A stretch of DNA of 64,000 nt from Actinoplanes ianthinogenes (GTDB taxonomy: Bacteria; Actinomycetota; Actinomycetes; Mycobacteriales; Micromonosporaceae). The stretch is from the NCBI RefSeq assembly GCF_018324205.1, contig NZ_AP023356.1:3737501-3801500 (forward strand). The letters run 5' to 3'. The translations under genes and the position numbers were made by a program. Below are positions 10,049-17,750 of this stretch, piece by piece (position 1 is the first letter of the stretch; each line of letters starts with the position of its first letter). The notes under the pieces are model-generated. The model was not told the origin of the DNA. It searched no databases and worked only from the letters and a program-made list of their open reading frames with translations.

Positions 10049-10991
10049 TCAGTGCTCCAGCACCACCTTGCCGAACAACTCGCCGGACAACAGCCGGGCG
10101 AAGGCGTCCGGCGCCTGCTCGAACGCGAAGCTCGAGTCGATCACCGGCCCGATCGTCCCGCTCGCGCACATCCCGAGGAGCTCACCCAGCTCGGCCGGGG
10201 TGCCCATGCTGCTCCCCAGGATCTCCAGCTGCATCGCGAAGACCCGCCGCAGGTCGACCCGCGCCAGGTGCCCACCGGTCGCCCCGCACACCACGATCCG
10301 CGCCCCGGGCGCCGCGCACTTCATCGAATGCTCGAAGGTCGGCTCCCCCACCGACTCGATCACCACGTCGACCCGCTCCGGCAGCCGGCCCCCGGGCGCC
10401 ACCGCGACCGCGCCCAGCTCACTCACCCGGTCCCGTTTCCACTGCTCACGGCTGGTGGCATAGACCCGCTTCCCGAGCGCCACGCCGAGCGCCACCGCGG
10501 CCGTCGCCACCCCGCCGCCCGCGCCCTGCACCAGGATCGCTCCCGCGTCGGCGACCCGCCCCGCGTCACCAGCATGTGATAGGCCGTCAGCCAGGCCGTC
10601 GGCAGACACGCCGCATCGGCGAACGACACCCCGTCCGGAATCGGCAACAGATTCTCCCGCGGCGCGGCCACCTGCTCGGCCAGCGTCCCCGGATACCGCT
10701 CGGAGAAGAGCGAATACCCCCGCGGATCACCCTTGTCCTCGACCACCGGATAGACCAGAACCGGCCGCCCGTCCGGATCCACCCCGGCCGCGTCACACCC
10801 GAGAATCATCGGCAGCCGGTCGGCGGGCAGCCCGACCCCCGCAATGACCAGATGTCATGTTGATTGAGCGAGCTGGCCCGGACGGTAACCGGCACCCACC
10901 CGTCCGGAACGGAGAACGGCAGCTCACCGACGCTCAGGCCACTCAACGGCGCGTCAGGCTGCAACGAAGACACATAGGCGGCACGCATCAC
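10049..10991 (-). pseudogene. Zinc-type quinone oxidoreductase, disrupted by two frameshifts
   Basis: Three overlapping minus-strand frames together make one MDR-family NADPH:quinone oxidoreductase/alcohol dehydrogenase of about 314 residues. The first (from ATG 10991) carries the GroES-like start up to SSLNQHDIWSLRG. The second (to about 10560) carries ILGCDAAGVDPDG and LPTAWLTAYHMLVTRG. The third carries ILVQGAGGGVATAAVALG (the nucleotide-binding loop) to the stop at 10049. Each junction lies in a G-rich run (near 10830-10840 and 10560-10566) and is repaired by adding one base. The gene is either recently inactivated or the sequence has two homopolymer errors. Its neighbours give no clue to substrate. 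Confidence 0.8.
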
Positions 10992-11064
10992 CCGACCCTA
11001 GCCCCACCAAAACATCGATCAACCCGAAACCCCTCCCCGTACGCCCTGAGCACAAGCCCAACCC

Positions 11065-11501
11065 CGGCTGGCCCTCACCGCCCTATCCCGCACCCGAATA
11101 GGGCCACCACGACCAGCCCGCAACCGCCAAGCCGGCACTCACCGCCCTACCCCACACCCGAACAGGACCACCAGCACCAGCCCGCAACCGCCGAGCTGGC
11201 GCTCACGGCCCTATCCCCGGGTCGGATAGGGCCACCAGGACCAGCCCGTAACCGTCGAGCTGGCGCTCACGGCCCTATCCCCGGGTCGGATAGGGCCACC
11301 ACGACCAGCCCGTAACCGTCGAGCTGGCACTCACCGCCCTATCCCCGGATCGGATAGGGCCACCACGACCAGCCCGTAACCGTCGAGCTGGCACTCACCG
11401 CCCTATCCCCGGATCGGATAGGGCCACCACGACCAGCCCGTAACCGTCGAGCTGGCACTCACCGCCCTATCCCCGGATCGGATAGGGCCACCACGACCAG
11501 C
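11065..11501. repeat. 64-bp tandem array with internal dyad (array A, 7 units)
   Basis: CCCTA anchors recur at 11081, 11145, 11209, 11273, 11337, 11401 and 11465, exactly 64 bases apart. A typical unit runs GCTGG, a short spacer, CCCTATCC, about 7 bases, GGATAGGG, then CCACCACGA and CCAGC. The inner 8-bp arms and outer 5-bp arms are therefore both inverted repeats. The last three units are nearly identical and the first two are diverged. It occupies the gap between the oxidoreductase pseudogene and the malic enzyme terminator. I see no gene at 10992-11649. Confidence 0.93.
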
Positions 11502-11641
11502 TCGGAACTGCGAGGGGATCGGGGTGGTGCTGCACGGGTTCGAGGGCTTCGGGCGTACCGGAAATGTTGGGCCATGGTCGGACAGCGGGCTGCGGGCCGA
11601 GGTGGGCGCGGACCTGGATCTTGGCGGGTCGTGGCGGTGCG

Positions 11642-11683
11642 AAAACGGCGCGCGCCGCCTCACCGGTGGGTGAAGCGGCGCGC
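11642..11683 (-). terminator. Terminator of the malic enzyme gene
   Basis: The 15-base arms 11650-11664 and 11669-11683 pair with one mismatch (GCGCGCCGCCTCACC against GGTGAAGCGGCGCGC). On the minus strand they are followed by TTTT (11645-11642). It lies 20 bases past the malic enzyme stop. Confidence 0.8.
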
Positions 11684-11703
11684 GACCGGTCAGAAAGCTG
11701 GGC

Positions 11704-12936
11704 TCAGACGGTCTGGCGGGTCTGGACCGGGGCGGCCGCCGGGGTGCGCCGGGCGACGCCGTCACGGACCGCCGCCGCGGCCACGGCCGCCGCGACCGCC
11801 GGAGCGACCCGCGGGTCGAGGGGTGACGGGACGATCGCGTCCGGGCGCAGCTCGTCCGCGACGATCGCCGCGATGGCGTCGGCCGCGGCCACCTTCATCG
11901 CGTCGGTGATCGTGGTGGCCCGGACGTCCAGCGCGCCGCGGAAGATGCCCGGGAACGCGAGGACGTTGTTGATCTGGTTGGGGAAGTCGCTGCGGCCGGT
12001 GGCGACGATCGCGGCGTATTTGTGCGCGGTCGCCGGCGGGACCTCCGGGGTGGGGTTGGCCAGCGCGAAGATGATCGCGCCCGGCGCCATCCCGGCCAGC
12101 GCCTCCTCCGGGATGTTGCCGCCGGAGACACCGACCAGCACGTCCGCCCCGATCAGCGCCTCGGCGATGCCGCCGGTGCGGCCGGAGATGTTGGTGGCCG
12201 CGCCGAGCTCGGCCTTCATCCCGCTGAGGTCGCCGCGCTCGGCGTGGATGATGCCCCGCGAGTCGACGACGATCACGTTGGCGCCCTGGACGCCGGCCGC
12301 GATCAGCGTGTTGGTGATCGCGACACCGGCCGCGCCGGCCCCGCTGATGACCACGCGCAGGTCGGCGAAGTCGCGGCCGAGCAGCTTGGCCGCGTTGCGC
12401 AGGGCGGCGAGCGTGACGACCGCGGTGCCGTGCTGGTCGTCGTGGAAGACCGGGATGTCGAGCTCGGCGTCGAGGCGACGCTCGATCTCGAAGCAGCGCG
12501 GCGCGCTGATGTCCTCCAGGTTGATCCCGCCGAACGACGGGGCCATCGCCTTGACCGCCGCGATGATGCCCTCGACGTCCTGGGTGTCCAGGCAGATCGG
12601 GATCGAGTCGACCCCGCCGAACTGCTTGAACAGCACCGACTTGCCCTCCATGACGGGCATCGCGGCCTTCGGGCCGATGTTGCCCAGGCCGAGCACCGCG
12701 GAACCGTCGGTGACGACCGCGACCGTGTTCGACGTCCAGGTGTAGTCGGGGTAGAGCGACTCGTCGGCCGCGATGGCCTCGCAGACCCGGGCGACGCCCG
12801 GCGTGTACGCCAGGGAGAGGTCGTCGCGGCTGGCCAGCGGGACCGTCGCGCTCATCGTCATCTTGCCCCGGCGGTGCAGGTCGAAGACGGGGTCGGCGGC
12901 GAGGGCGGGATCGAGCTCGAAACTGAAGAATGACAC
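11704..12936 (-). CDS. NAD(P)-dependent malic enzyme
   Basis: Oxidatively decarboxylates malate to pyruvate, linking the TCA cycle to pyruvate and gluconeogenesis. The 410-residue protein is the short bacterial form without a phosphotransacetylase tail. Visible motifs are LSLAYTPGVARVCEAI, SNTVAVVTDGSAVLGLG, GGINLEDISAPRCFEIE, IPVFHDDQHGTAVV and the Rossmann GAGAAGVAI. The frame is open much further upstream, but GTG at 12936 is chosen because GGAG stands 6 bases before it and the family begins near FELDPALAADPVFDLHRRGKM. The cofactor (NAD or NADP) cannot be decided here. A strong terminator follows. Confidence 0.93.
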   Translation of the reverse strand: MSFFSFELDPALAADPVFDLHRRGKMTMSATVPLASRDDLSLAYTPGVARVCEAIAADESLYPDYTWTSNTVAVVTDGSAVLGLGNIGPKAAMPVMEGKSVLFKQFGGVDSIPICLDTQDVEGIIAAVKAMAPSFGGINLEDISAPRCFEIERRLDAELDIPVFHDDQHGTAVVTLAALRNAAKLLGRDFADLRVVISGAGAAGVAITNTLIAAGVQGANVIVVDSRGIIHAERGDLSGMKAELGAATNISGRTGGIAEALIGADVLVGVSGGNIPEEALAGMAPGAIIFALANPTPEVPPATAHKYAAIVATGRSDFPNQINNVLAFPGIFRGALDVRATTITDAMKVAAADAIAAIVADELRPDAIVPSPLDPRVAPAVAAAVAAAAVRDGVARRTPAAAPVQTRQTV

Positions 12937-13075
12937 GGTGAACTCCACACAGCATCGACATTGATACGTGGCACCTGACACTGACCTGGTCGCGAGTATG
13001 CGCCAGGCGGCGGTGCATGCGGGGGTCACCCGGGAAAGCGACCGCAGCGCGGGTGTGCGCTGGGGATACTGGAGA

Positions 13076-13384
13076 CTAACGTAACCGCCCTGGCCTGGGG
13101 TAGTAGCGAAACGACACGCGTCCGATGACATCCGCCACCCCGTAAGCCCGGGAGTCGTCCTGGACGAACGCGTTGTCCCCCTCGACCCACCACCCGCCGT
13201 CCTGTTCCCGCACTGCCCGTTTAACGACGAGCAGCCCGGGCCGGGAACGGAACCGGGCGACGACCACGTCGCCGGTCCTTACCCGCGCGCCGCGACGGAC
13301 GATCAGGGCGTCCCCGTGGCGCAGGGCCGGGACCATGGACGGTCCGTTCACCAGGACGGCGAACAGTGGTAATTGCCACCTCAA
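13076..13384 (-). CDS. sodX: Nickel superoxide dismutase maturation protease (S26-type)
   Basis: A 102-residue mini signal peptidase, expected to cut the propeptide from SodN so that His1 of the mature enzyme can bind nickel. The serine motif GPSMVPALRHGD (~14-25) and lysine region LLVVKRAV (~51-58) supply the Ser/Lys catalytic dyad. WWVEGDNAFVQDDSRAYG is the conserved box E-like part. No transmembrane anchor is evident beyond the hydrophobic LFAVLV. The start appears to be TTG at 13384 with GGAGG 9 bases upstream; a downstream GTG is possible. It is divergent from sodN, 85 bases apart, which supports the assignment. Confidence 0.88.
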   Translation of the reverse strand: MRWQLPLFAVLVNGPSMVPALRHGDALIVRRGARVRTGDVVVARFRSRPGLLVVKRAVREQDGGWWVEGDNAFVQDDSRAYGVADVIGRVSFRYYPRPGRLR

Positions 13385-13469
13385 GGCATCAAGCCTCCGT
13401 CGCGTTAGTCGCGGGATGTAAGGGGTAGTGTCAGTCCCGGATCATCGCAAACTCTATGGAGGAGTCCTG
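13385..13469. promoter_or_regulatory. Divergent sodX/sodN control region
   Basis: This 85-base gap must hold both promoters. TAGTGT at 13426-13431 is a candidate -10 for sodN. The GGAGGAG at 13459-13465 is its ribosome binding site, 4-6 bases before the ATG. CCTCC at 13394-13398 is the sodX ribosome binding site on the other strand. No palindrome resembling a Nur box is obvious. Confidence 0.4.
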
Positions 13470-13874
13470 ATGCGACTTCCGCGTTTCCTCATGCCTCGCA
13501 CCGTGGTCAGCGCCCACTGCGACCTGCCGTGTGGCGTCTACGACCCGGCCCAGGCCCGGATCGAGGCCGAGTCGATCAAGGCCATCGCCGAGAAGTACGC
13601 GGCGAACACGGACCCCGAGTTCCGCACCCGGGCCATCCTGATCAAGGAGCAGCGCTCCGAGCTGGTCAAGCACCACCTGTGGGTGCTGTGGACCGACTAC
13701 TTCAAGGCCCCGCACTTCGAGAAGTACCCGCACCTGCACCAGCTCTTCAACGAGGCCACCAAGCTGGCCGGCGCGGCCGGCGCCAAGGGCTCGGTGGACG
13801 TCGCGATCGCCGACCAGCTGCTCGGCAAGATCGAGGAGATCTCCAAGATCTTCTGGGAGACCAAGCAGGCCTGA
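13470..13874 (+). CDS. sodN: Nickel-containing superoxide dismutase precursor
   Basis: Dismutates superoxide using a nickel centre. The 134-residue precursor has a 15-residue propeptide (MRLPRFLMPRTVVSA). It is followed by the nickel-binding hook of mature SodN, HCDLPCGVYDPAQARIEAES, in which His1, Cys2 and Cys6 bind Ni. The remainder is the four-helix bundle ending KIFWETKQA. The upstream in-frame start at 13428 is rejected because a strong GGAGGAG precedes 13470. Removal of the propeptide is the predicted job of the divergent sodX. A long hairpin terminator follows. Confidence 0.97.
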   Translation: MRLPRFLMPRTVVSAHCDLPCGVYDPAQARIEAESIKAIAEKYAANTDPEFRTRAILIKEQRSELVKHHLWVLWTDYFKAPHFEKYPHLHQLFNEATKLAGAAGAKGSVDVAIADQLLGKIEEISKIFWETKQA

Positions 13875-13884
13875 GGCCTGTTCG

Positions 13885-13918
13885 GAGGCCGGCTCACCCC
13901 CCGGGGTGTGCCGGCCTC
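13885..13918 (+). terminator. Hairpin terminator after sodN
   Basis: Arms of 16 bases (13885-13900 and 13903-13918, beginning GAGGCCGGC) pair with one T:T mismatch. The T-tract that follows is weak. Confidence 0.7.
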
Positions 13919-13972
13919 TGCCATAACCGGCTGTAACCGATTAGAGTCTCCACCGACAGGAGGTGGTCGCGG

Positions 13973-14380
13973 GTGTCCCAGCTGACCCACGCGGAGCCGG
14001 AGATCGGAGACGACGTCGTTCTCCTGACGGTTCCCGCCGACGGTGGTTATCTCGGCGTGCTCCGCACCGCCACGGCCGGTCTCGCGGCCCGTCTGCACTT
14101 CGCCCTCGACGAGATCGAGGACCTGCGCATCGCCGTCGATGAGGCCTGCGCCATGCTGCTGGCCATCGCCACCCGCGGCGCCGAGCTGGAGTGCCGGTTC
14201 GCGGTCACCGACGACGCGCTCACCGTCGAGGTGACCGTCGCGACGGTGCGTGGCGCCCGGCTGCCCTCCGAGTCCTCGTTCGCGTGGAAGGTGCTGACCG
14301 CGCTCACCACCTCGGCCGCCGCCGAGGCGAACGGGCAGCACGCGACGATCCGCCTGCTCACCCGCCGCACGGAGTACTGA
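13973..14380 (+). CDS. Anti-sigma-factor-like protein with degenerate HATPase fold
   Basis: A 135-residue protein similar in length and pattern to RsbW/UsfX-type serine kinases that hold sigma factors of the SigB/SigF class. The N-box equivalent IAVDEACAMLLAIA lacks the Mg-binding Asn. The usual DxGxG and GxGL glycine boxes are absent, where VRGARLPSESSFAWKVL is found instead. It may bind a partner without ATP hydrolysis. GTG 13973 has AGGAGGTG 7 bases upstream, and TAGAGT at 13942-13947 fits a -10. No sigma gene follows; the next gene is a convergent GntR regulator. Partner and function are unproven. Confidence 0.65.
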   Translation: MSQLTHAEPEIGDDVVLLTVPADGGYLGVLRTATAGLAARLHFALDEIEDLRIAVDEACAMLLAIATRGAELECRFAVTDDALTVEVTVATVRGARLPSESSFAWKVLTALTTSAAAEANGQHATIRLLTRRTEY

Positions 14381-14387
14381 GCGGTCC

Positions 14388-15086
14388 TTACCGGACGGCC
14401 ACGGTCAGCGCGATGTAATCCAGGTGCTGCGACGCCGCCCGGGTGGCCGCCTCGGCATCCCGGGTGGTCAGGTGCTCCAGCAGGTCCCGGTGGTCCGCGT
14501 CGATCCGCGCCCAGTAACCCTCCGGCAGGTCGGCGACCACCTCCTCGCCGTACGACGCCTGGTACAGCGGACGCCCCACCAGCTCGAACAGCGGATTGCC
14601 GGTGGCTTTGGCGAGCACCCGATGGAACGCCGCGTGCGCGGTCAGCATGGTGTCGAAGTCGTCCAGCGCCGGGTCGAAGAGCGTGCCGCGCAGCTCCACG
14701 AGATGCGCCTCGCTGCGCCGGACCGCGGCCAGCCCGGCGGCCGGCACCTCCAGCGCCCGGCGCAACTCGAGCAGGTCGGCGAGGCCCACCCCGGCCGAGT
14801 GCGCGAGCAGCGCGAACCCGGTGGAGAGACCCTCCGCCAGCTGCCCGGCGTCCGGATGCGCCACGAAGCTCCCGCCGGTCACCCCGCGGGTCGTGACGAT
14901 CAGGTGCTGGCTGGCGAGCAGGCGTAACGCCTCGCGCACCGTACTGCGGCTGACGCCGATCTTCACGCACAGCTCGGGCTCGGGTGGCAGTCGCTCACCC
15001 GGCTGGAGTCGTCCTGAAGTGATATCCGCCCGTAGATCATCCGCGAGTTGCTGATATGCGGGCGGGCGCACCGTTGAGCCGGTCAC
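14388..15086 (-). CDS. GntR/FadR-family transcriptional regulator
   Basis: A 232-residue repressor. The N-terminal winged helix is typical (YQQLADDLRADITSGRLQPGERLPPEPELCVKIGVSRSTVREALRLLA in pattern, residues ~10-57), with SRSTVREAL as the recognition helix. The C-terminal FCD domain is all-helical (LLELRRALEVPAAGLAA; TMLTAHAAFHRVLAKATGNPLF). Its D..H..H residues suggest a metal-assisted pocket for a small carboxylate ligand. It is convergent with the anti-sigma-like gene and has no adjacent metabolic operon to name its target. No palindrome stands out in its own short upstream gap. Confidence 0.9.
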   Translation of the reverse strand: MTGSTVRPPAYQQLADDLRADITSGRLQPGERLPPEPELCVKIGVSRSTVREALRLLASQHLIVTTRGVTGGSFVAHPDAGQLAEGLSTGFALLAHSAGVGLADLLELRRALEVPAAGLAAVRRSEAHLVELRGTLFDPALDDFDTMLTAHAAFHRVLAKATGNPLFELVGRPLYQASYGEEVVADLPEGYWARIDADHRDLLEHLTTRDAEAATRAASQHLDYIALTVAVR

Positions 15087-15124
15087 CCATCCAGGTTAGG
15101 CCCTGATCGGCTCCGGGGAACCCG

Positions 15125-15502
15125 CTAATCGACACCCAACGCTCGACTGCTTGCCGGCAGGAGCACCAGCAAAGCGGTGATCGCGGCCAGCGCGAGCAGC
15201 ACGACACCCAGCCAGAGCGGTCCGACCTGGACCAGGAAACCGCCGGTGGCCAGCAAGAACAACTGCACCACCACGGCCGGCCCGCGGGCCCGCACCCGGC
15301 GCCGCCCGAGCGCCCGGGCGATCAGGAAGACCACCACGGCGGCGAGCGCCGCCATGACGGTGAGCGAGGCCGCCACGCCGACATCGGCTCCGGCGCTGGT
15401 CAGATCGAGGACGACGAGGTACGCGGTGAGCCCGGCCAGCCCCACGCTCTCCAGGTAGAGCAGCCGGACGCCCCAGTCGAGGGACGCGGCAGCGGTAGTC
15501 AC
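15125..15502 (-). CDS. Four-helix integral membrane protein
   Basis: A protein of about 125 residues with four predicted transmembrane helices: near LLYLESVGLAGLTAYLVVL, SLTVMAALAAVVVFLIARAL, VVVQLFLLATGGFLVQV and LWLGVVLLALAAITALLVLL. A basic loop (GRRRVRARG) lies between helices 2 and 3. The start is ambiguous: GTG 15502 has GGTGAG 6 bases upstream and GTG 15520 is also in frame. It is divergent from the diacylglycerol-kinase-like gene. I do not recognise a named family or a function. Confidence 0.72.
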   Translation of the reverse strand: MTTAAASLDWGVRLLYLESVGLAGLTAYLVVLDLTSAGADVGVAASLTVMAALAAVVVFLIARALGRRRVRARGPAVVVQLFLLATGGFLVQVGPLWLGVVLLALAAITALLVLLPASSRALGVD

Positions 15503-15559
15503 GGGATTCTCACCGGTCACTGGTGCACCATACCGACAGCCAGAACCGGTTCCGGCGGG

Positions 15560-15565
15560 TAAGGT
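15560..15565 (+). promoter_or_regulatory. -10 element of a leaderless gene
   Basis: TAAGGT ends exactly 6 bases before the ATG at 15572, with no ribosome binding site. Confidence 0.5.
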
Positions 15566-15571
15566 GCCGCC

Positions 15572-16522
15572 ATGCGTGCGTTGCTGGTGGTCAACCCCCG
15601 GGCGACGGCGACCACCGAGCGCAGCCGTGACGTCCTGGTCCGGGCGCTGGAGAGTGCCGCCGACCTGACCGTGCGATACACCGAGCGGCGGGGGCACGCC
15701 ACCACCCTGGCCCGGGCAGCGGCCGAGAGCGGCGTCGACGTGGTGGTCACGCTGGGCGGCGACGGCACCGTCAACGAGGCGGTCAACGGATTGATGACCG
15801 CCCCCGCCGCGCTCGCCGAGCTGGCCGGTCCGGCGGCGTACCGGCTGCCGGCGCTGGCCGTGGTCCCGGGCGGCTCGACCAACGTCTTCGCCCGCGCGCT
15901 CGGCCTCCCCCGCGACTGGGCGGACGGGACCAGCGTGATCCTGGACGGCCTGCGCGACGGCCGCCATCGGGTGATCAATCTCGGTCGCGCCGACGATCGC
16001 TACTTCACCTTCACGGCCGGCCTCGGTCTGGACGCCGCCGTGATCCGCCGGGTGGAGCAGGCCCGGCTGCGCGGCCGTACGTCGACGCCGGGTCTCTACC
16101 TGCGGGCGACACTCGGCCAGTTCTTCACCGGCATCGACCGCGCCGACCCGCCGATGACCATGGAACGTCCGGGTGAGACGACCGAGACCGGCCTCGGCAC
16201 GATCATCGTGCAGAACACGGCTCCCTGGACGTACGCCGGTGACCGTCCGGTGGACCCCAATCCGGACGCTTCGTTCGATCTCGGGCTGGACGTCCTCGCC
16301 CTGCGCCGCCTTAGTGTTTCCGGCACCACGAGGACCGTGACACAGCTCGCGTGGCGCTCCGGCGAACCGCACGGTAAACAGGTGTTACGGCTTCATGACC
16401 TTGCGGATTTCACCGTGATGTCGTCCCGGCCCCAGGCATTCCAGCTGGACGGTGACTATCTCGGCGAGCGGCAGAAGGTGCACTTCGTGTCCGTCCCGTC
16501 AGCGCTGCGTGTGATCTGCTGA
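15572..16522 (+). CDS. Diacylglycerol kinase/lipid kinase family protein
   Basis: A 316-residue cytoplasmic lipid kinase of the DagK/YegS family, expected to phosphorylate diacylglycerol or a related lipid with ATP. It begins MRALLVVNPRATATT, followed by the nucleotide-binding VVTLGGDGTVNEAVNGL (~58-74) and VVPGGSTNVFARALGLP (~98-114). The C-terminal beta-sandwich includes FTFTAGLGLDAAVIRRVE and ends with QLDGDYLGERQKVHF. All family landmarks are present. The start is supported by a -10 hexamer 6 bases upstream (leaderless). It is the gene before the whiB1 control region. Confidence 0.92.
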   Translation: MRALLVVNPRATATTERSRDVLVRALESAADLTVRYTERRGHATTLARAAAESGVDVVVTLGGDGTVNEAVNGLMTAPAALAELAGPAAYRLPALAVVPGGSTNVFARALGLPRDWADGTSVILDGLRDGRHRVINLGRADDRYFTFTAGLGLDAAVIRRVEQARLRGRTSTPGLYLRATLGQFFTGIDRADPPMTMERPGETTETGLGTIIVQNTAPWTYAGDRPVDPNPDASFDLGLDVLALRRLSVSGTTRTVTQLAWRSGEPHGKQVLRLHDLADFTVMSSRPQAFQLDGDYLGERQKVHFVSVPSALRVIC

Positions 16523-16685
16523 CGGCGGGGTACATCGTTTCCGTACGTGCTCACGATCCGTTACAGAAACACGGGCAAAAGGTCGGCGAAGTGGCGCGGA
16601 CCGTACTACATTGATGGGAGCGTTCGTCAACCGGCTCTGGCAGCAGCAGCGGAACCGGACATAAGGGTGCGTGAGGCAGCTCACC

Positions 16686-16706
16686 CGCTGGAAGAAACTT
16701 CCAGCG
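16686..16706. promoter_or_regulatory. Perfect 9-bp inverted repeat
   Basis: CGCTGGAAG (16686-16694), spacer AAA, CTTCCAGCG (16698-16706). It is 6 bases before a TTGACA at 16713-16718 and about 230 bases upstream of whiB1. It could be an operator, or an RNA hairpin ending transcription from the upstream kinase gene, but no T-run follows. Confidence 0.55.
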
Positions 16707-16730
16707 CTACCCTTGACATCGCGAGAGTTC

Positions 16731-16744
16731 GTGAAAGCATTCAC
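16731..16744. promoter_or_regulatory. Crp/Rv3676-type binding site upstream of whiB1
   Basis: GTGA, 6 bases, TCAC (16731-16744, flanked by C and A) matches the GTGA-N6-TCAC core of actinobacterial cAMP receptor proteins. In M. tuberculosis, whiB1 is controlled by the Crp homologue Rv3676. Its centre (16737.5) is 58.5 bases from 16796, where transcription would start if TAATCC at 16785-16790 is the -10. That spacing is inference. Confidence 0.6.
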
Positions 16745-16886
16745 AAGCGATAAGAAGTAACCGGTAGCCACTTGTGCGCGTTCCTAATCCAGAAGCGCAG
16801 AACAGCTACCAAACACCAAAGCTTGCTGACGCTCCGGTGAGTGTACGGGTACAACCCGTCGGCACTGCGGGCGCATGCATATAGGT

Positions 16887-16900
16887 AAACAGCACTGTTT
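16887..16900. promoter_or_regulatory. Inverted repeat in the whiB1 leader
   Basis: AAACAG-CA-CTGTTT (16887-16900), a perfect 6-bp dyad 34 bases before the whiB1 ATG. It could be an operator, including for autoregulation, or a weak leader hairpin. No regulator can be named from the sequence. Confidence 0.4.
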
Positions 16901-16934
16901 TCATTACCCCATCCGAAACAAGGAGTTTGCCGCC

Positions 16935-17189
16935 ATGGACTGGCGTCACGATGCGATCTGCCGCGACGAGGACCCGGAGCTGTTCTTCCCGATCGGGACG
17001 TCCGGCCCCGCGCTCCTGCAGGTCGAGCAGGCCAAGGCCGTGTGCCGGCGGTGCCCTGTGACCGAGTCGTGCCTTTCTTGGGCGCTCGAGTCCGGCCAGG
17101 ACGCCGGCGTATGGGGCGGGATGAGCGAGGACGAGCGGCGCGCGGTCAAGCGTCGTGGCGGCCTTCGGGTCTCCGCCCCCACCGCCTGA
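16935..17189 (+). CDS. whiB1: WhiB-family iron-sulfur regulator, WhiB1/WblE type
   Basis: An 84-residue Wbl protein, a [4Fe-4S] transcription factor that binds the primary sigma factor and is essential in several actinobacteria. It begins MDWRHDAICRDEDPELFFP, has four cysteines (C9 and the CRRCPVTESC cluster at ~37-46), the GVWGGMSEDERR turn, and a basic C-terminal tail. Length and sequence closely match M. tuberculosis WhiB1 (84 residues). A longer frame from 16875 is rejected because AAGGAG precedes the ATG at 16935. Upstream lie a Crp-type site and two inverted repeats; downstream is a terminator. Confidence 0.95.
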   Translation: MDWRHDAICRDEDPELFFPIGTSGPALLQVEQAKAVCRRCPVTESCLSWALESGQDAGVWGGMSEDERRAVKRRGGLRVSAPTA

Positions 17190-17212
17190 TTCAATCCCCC
17201 ACACAGCATTTG

Positions 17213-17239
17213 CGCCCCGGGCCCACCGGCACCGGGGCG
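17213..17239 (+). terminator. Terminator after whiB1
   Basis: CGCCCCGG (17213-17220) pairs with CCGGGGCG (17232-17239), followed by TCTTGCTGTTT. Confidence 0.75.
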
Positions 17240-17529
17240 TCTTGCTGTTTCGGGTCGCTTACCCACGGTCCCCATTCCGCAGTGCGCTAATTCGATCACC
17301 GTACGTTTACCCGTACTCCCGAAATGATCTCGAAATGGGTCGCTGATCGGTTTCCGTCGCGACTCCGGCACACTCCGCTGTGGACCCTCCAATCCGGACT
17401 GCCGTTCCGGGCGCCGCATCATCGCATAGCGCAGAGTGATCGTCACCATCCGTAATCATCGACCGCTCGCGCTCCCGGAAGACAGCGTCCAGCCCCTCAG
17501 GCCGCTTTAAGCGAGCCTCTGAGCCCGAG

Positions 17530-17750
17530 ACAGGACCACCAGACCGGCCCGGCAGACCCCGGCCGACTCCAGTGGGTGCCTCCGCGCTCGGGACACAACC
17601 ACCGCCAGGACCCCGCCGGGCTTCAGCGGGTGCCCAAGCTCGGAACACAGCACCACCAGGGCTCGCCCGGGCTTCAGCGGGTGCCCGAGCTTGGAACACA
17701 GCACCACCAGGACCCCGCCCGGCTTCAGCGGGTGCCCGCGCTCGGAACGC
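17530..17750. repeat. 51-bp tandem repeat
   Basis: GGGTGCC recurs at 17574, 17628, 17679 and 17730 (spacings 54, 51, 51). Each unit holds CCACCAGG, a GCCCGGCTTCAGCGGGTGCC element (GCCCG/CGGG dyad), then CTCGGAACACAG. The first unit is diverged. The CCACCAGGACC part resembles part of the 64-bp family but the rest differs. In the 1-kb gap 17240-18208 I see only this array, the 25-bp array, and a 19-base direct repeat beginning GGCGGCCGCAACC at 17949 and 18020. Confidence 0.8.

Noticed and set aside
9726..10169. Minus-strand frame across the 50-bp repeat
   Set aside because: Low-complexity translation of the repeat fused to part of the oxidoreductase in the wrong frame.
11564..12745. Plus-strand frame opposite the malic enzyme gene
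   Set aside because: Antisense shadow; the minus strand holds all malic enzyme motifs.
16547..16753. 68-codon frame in the whiB1 upstream region
   Set aside because: It contains the 9-bp dyad and the Crp-type site, has no ribosome binding site, and its codon use is unlike its neighbours.
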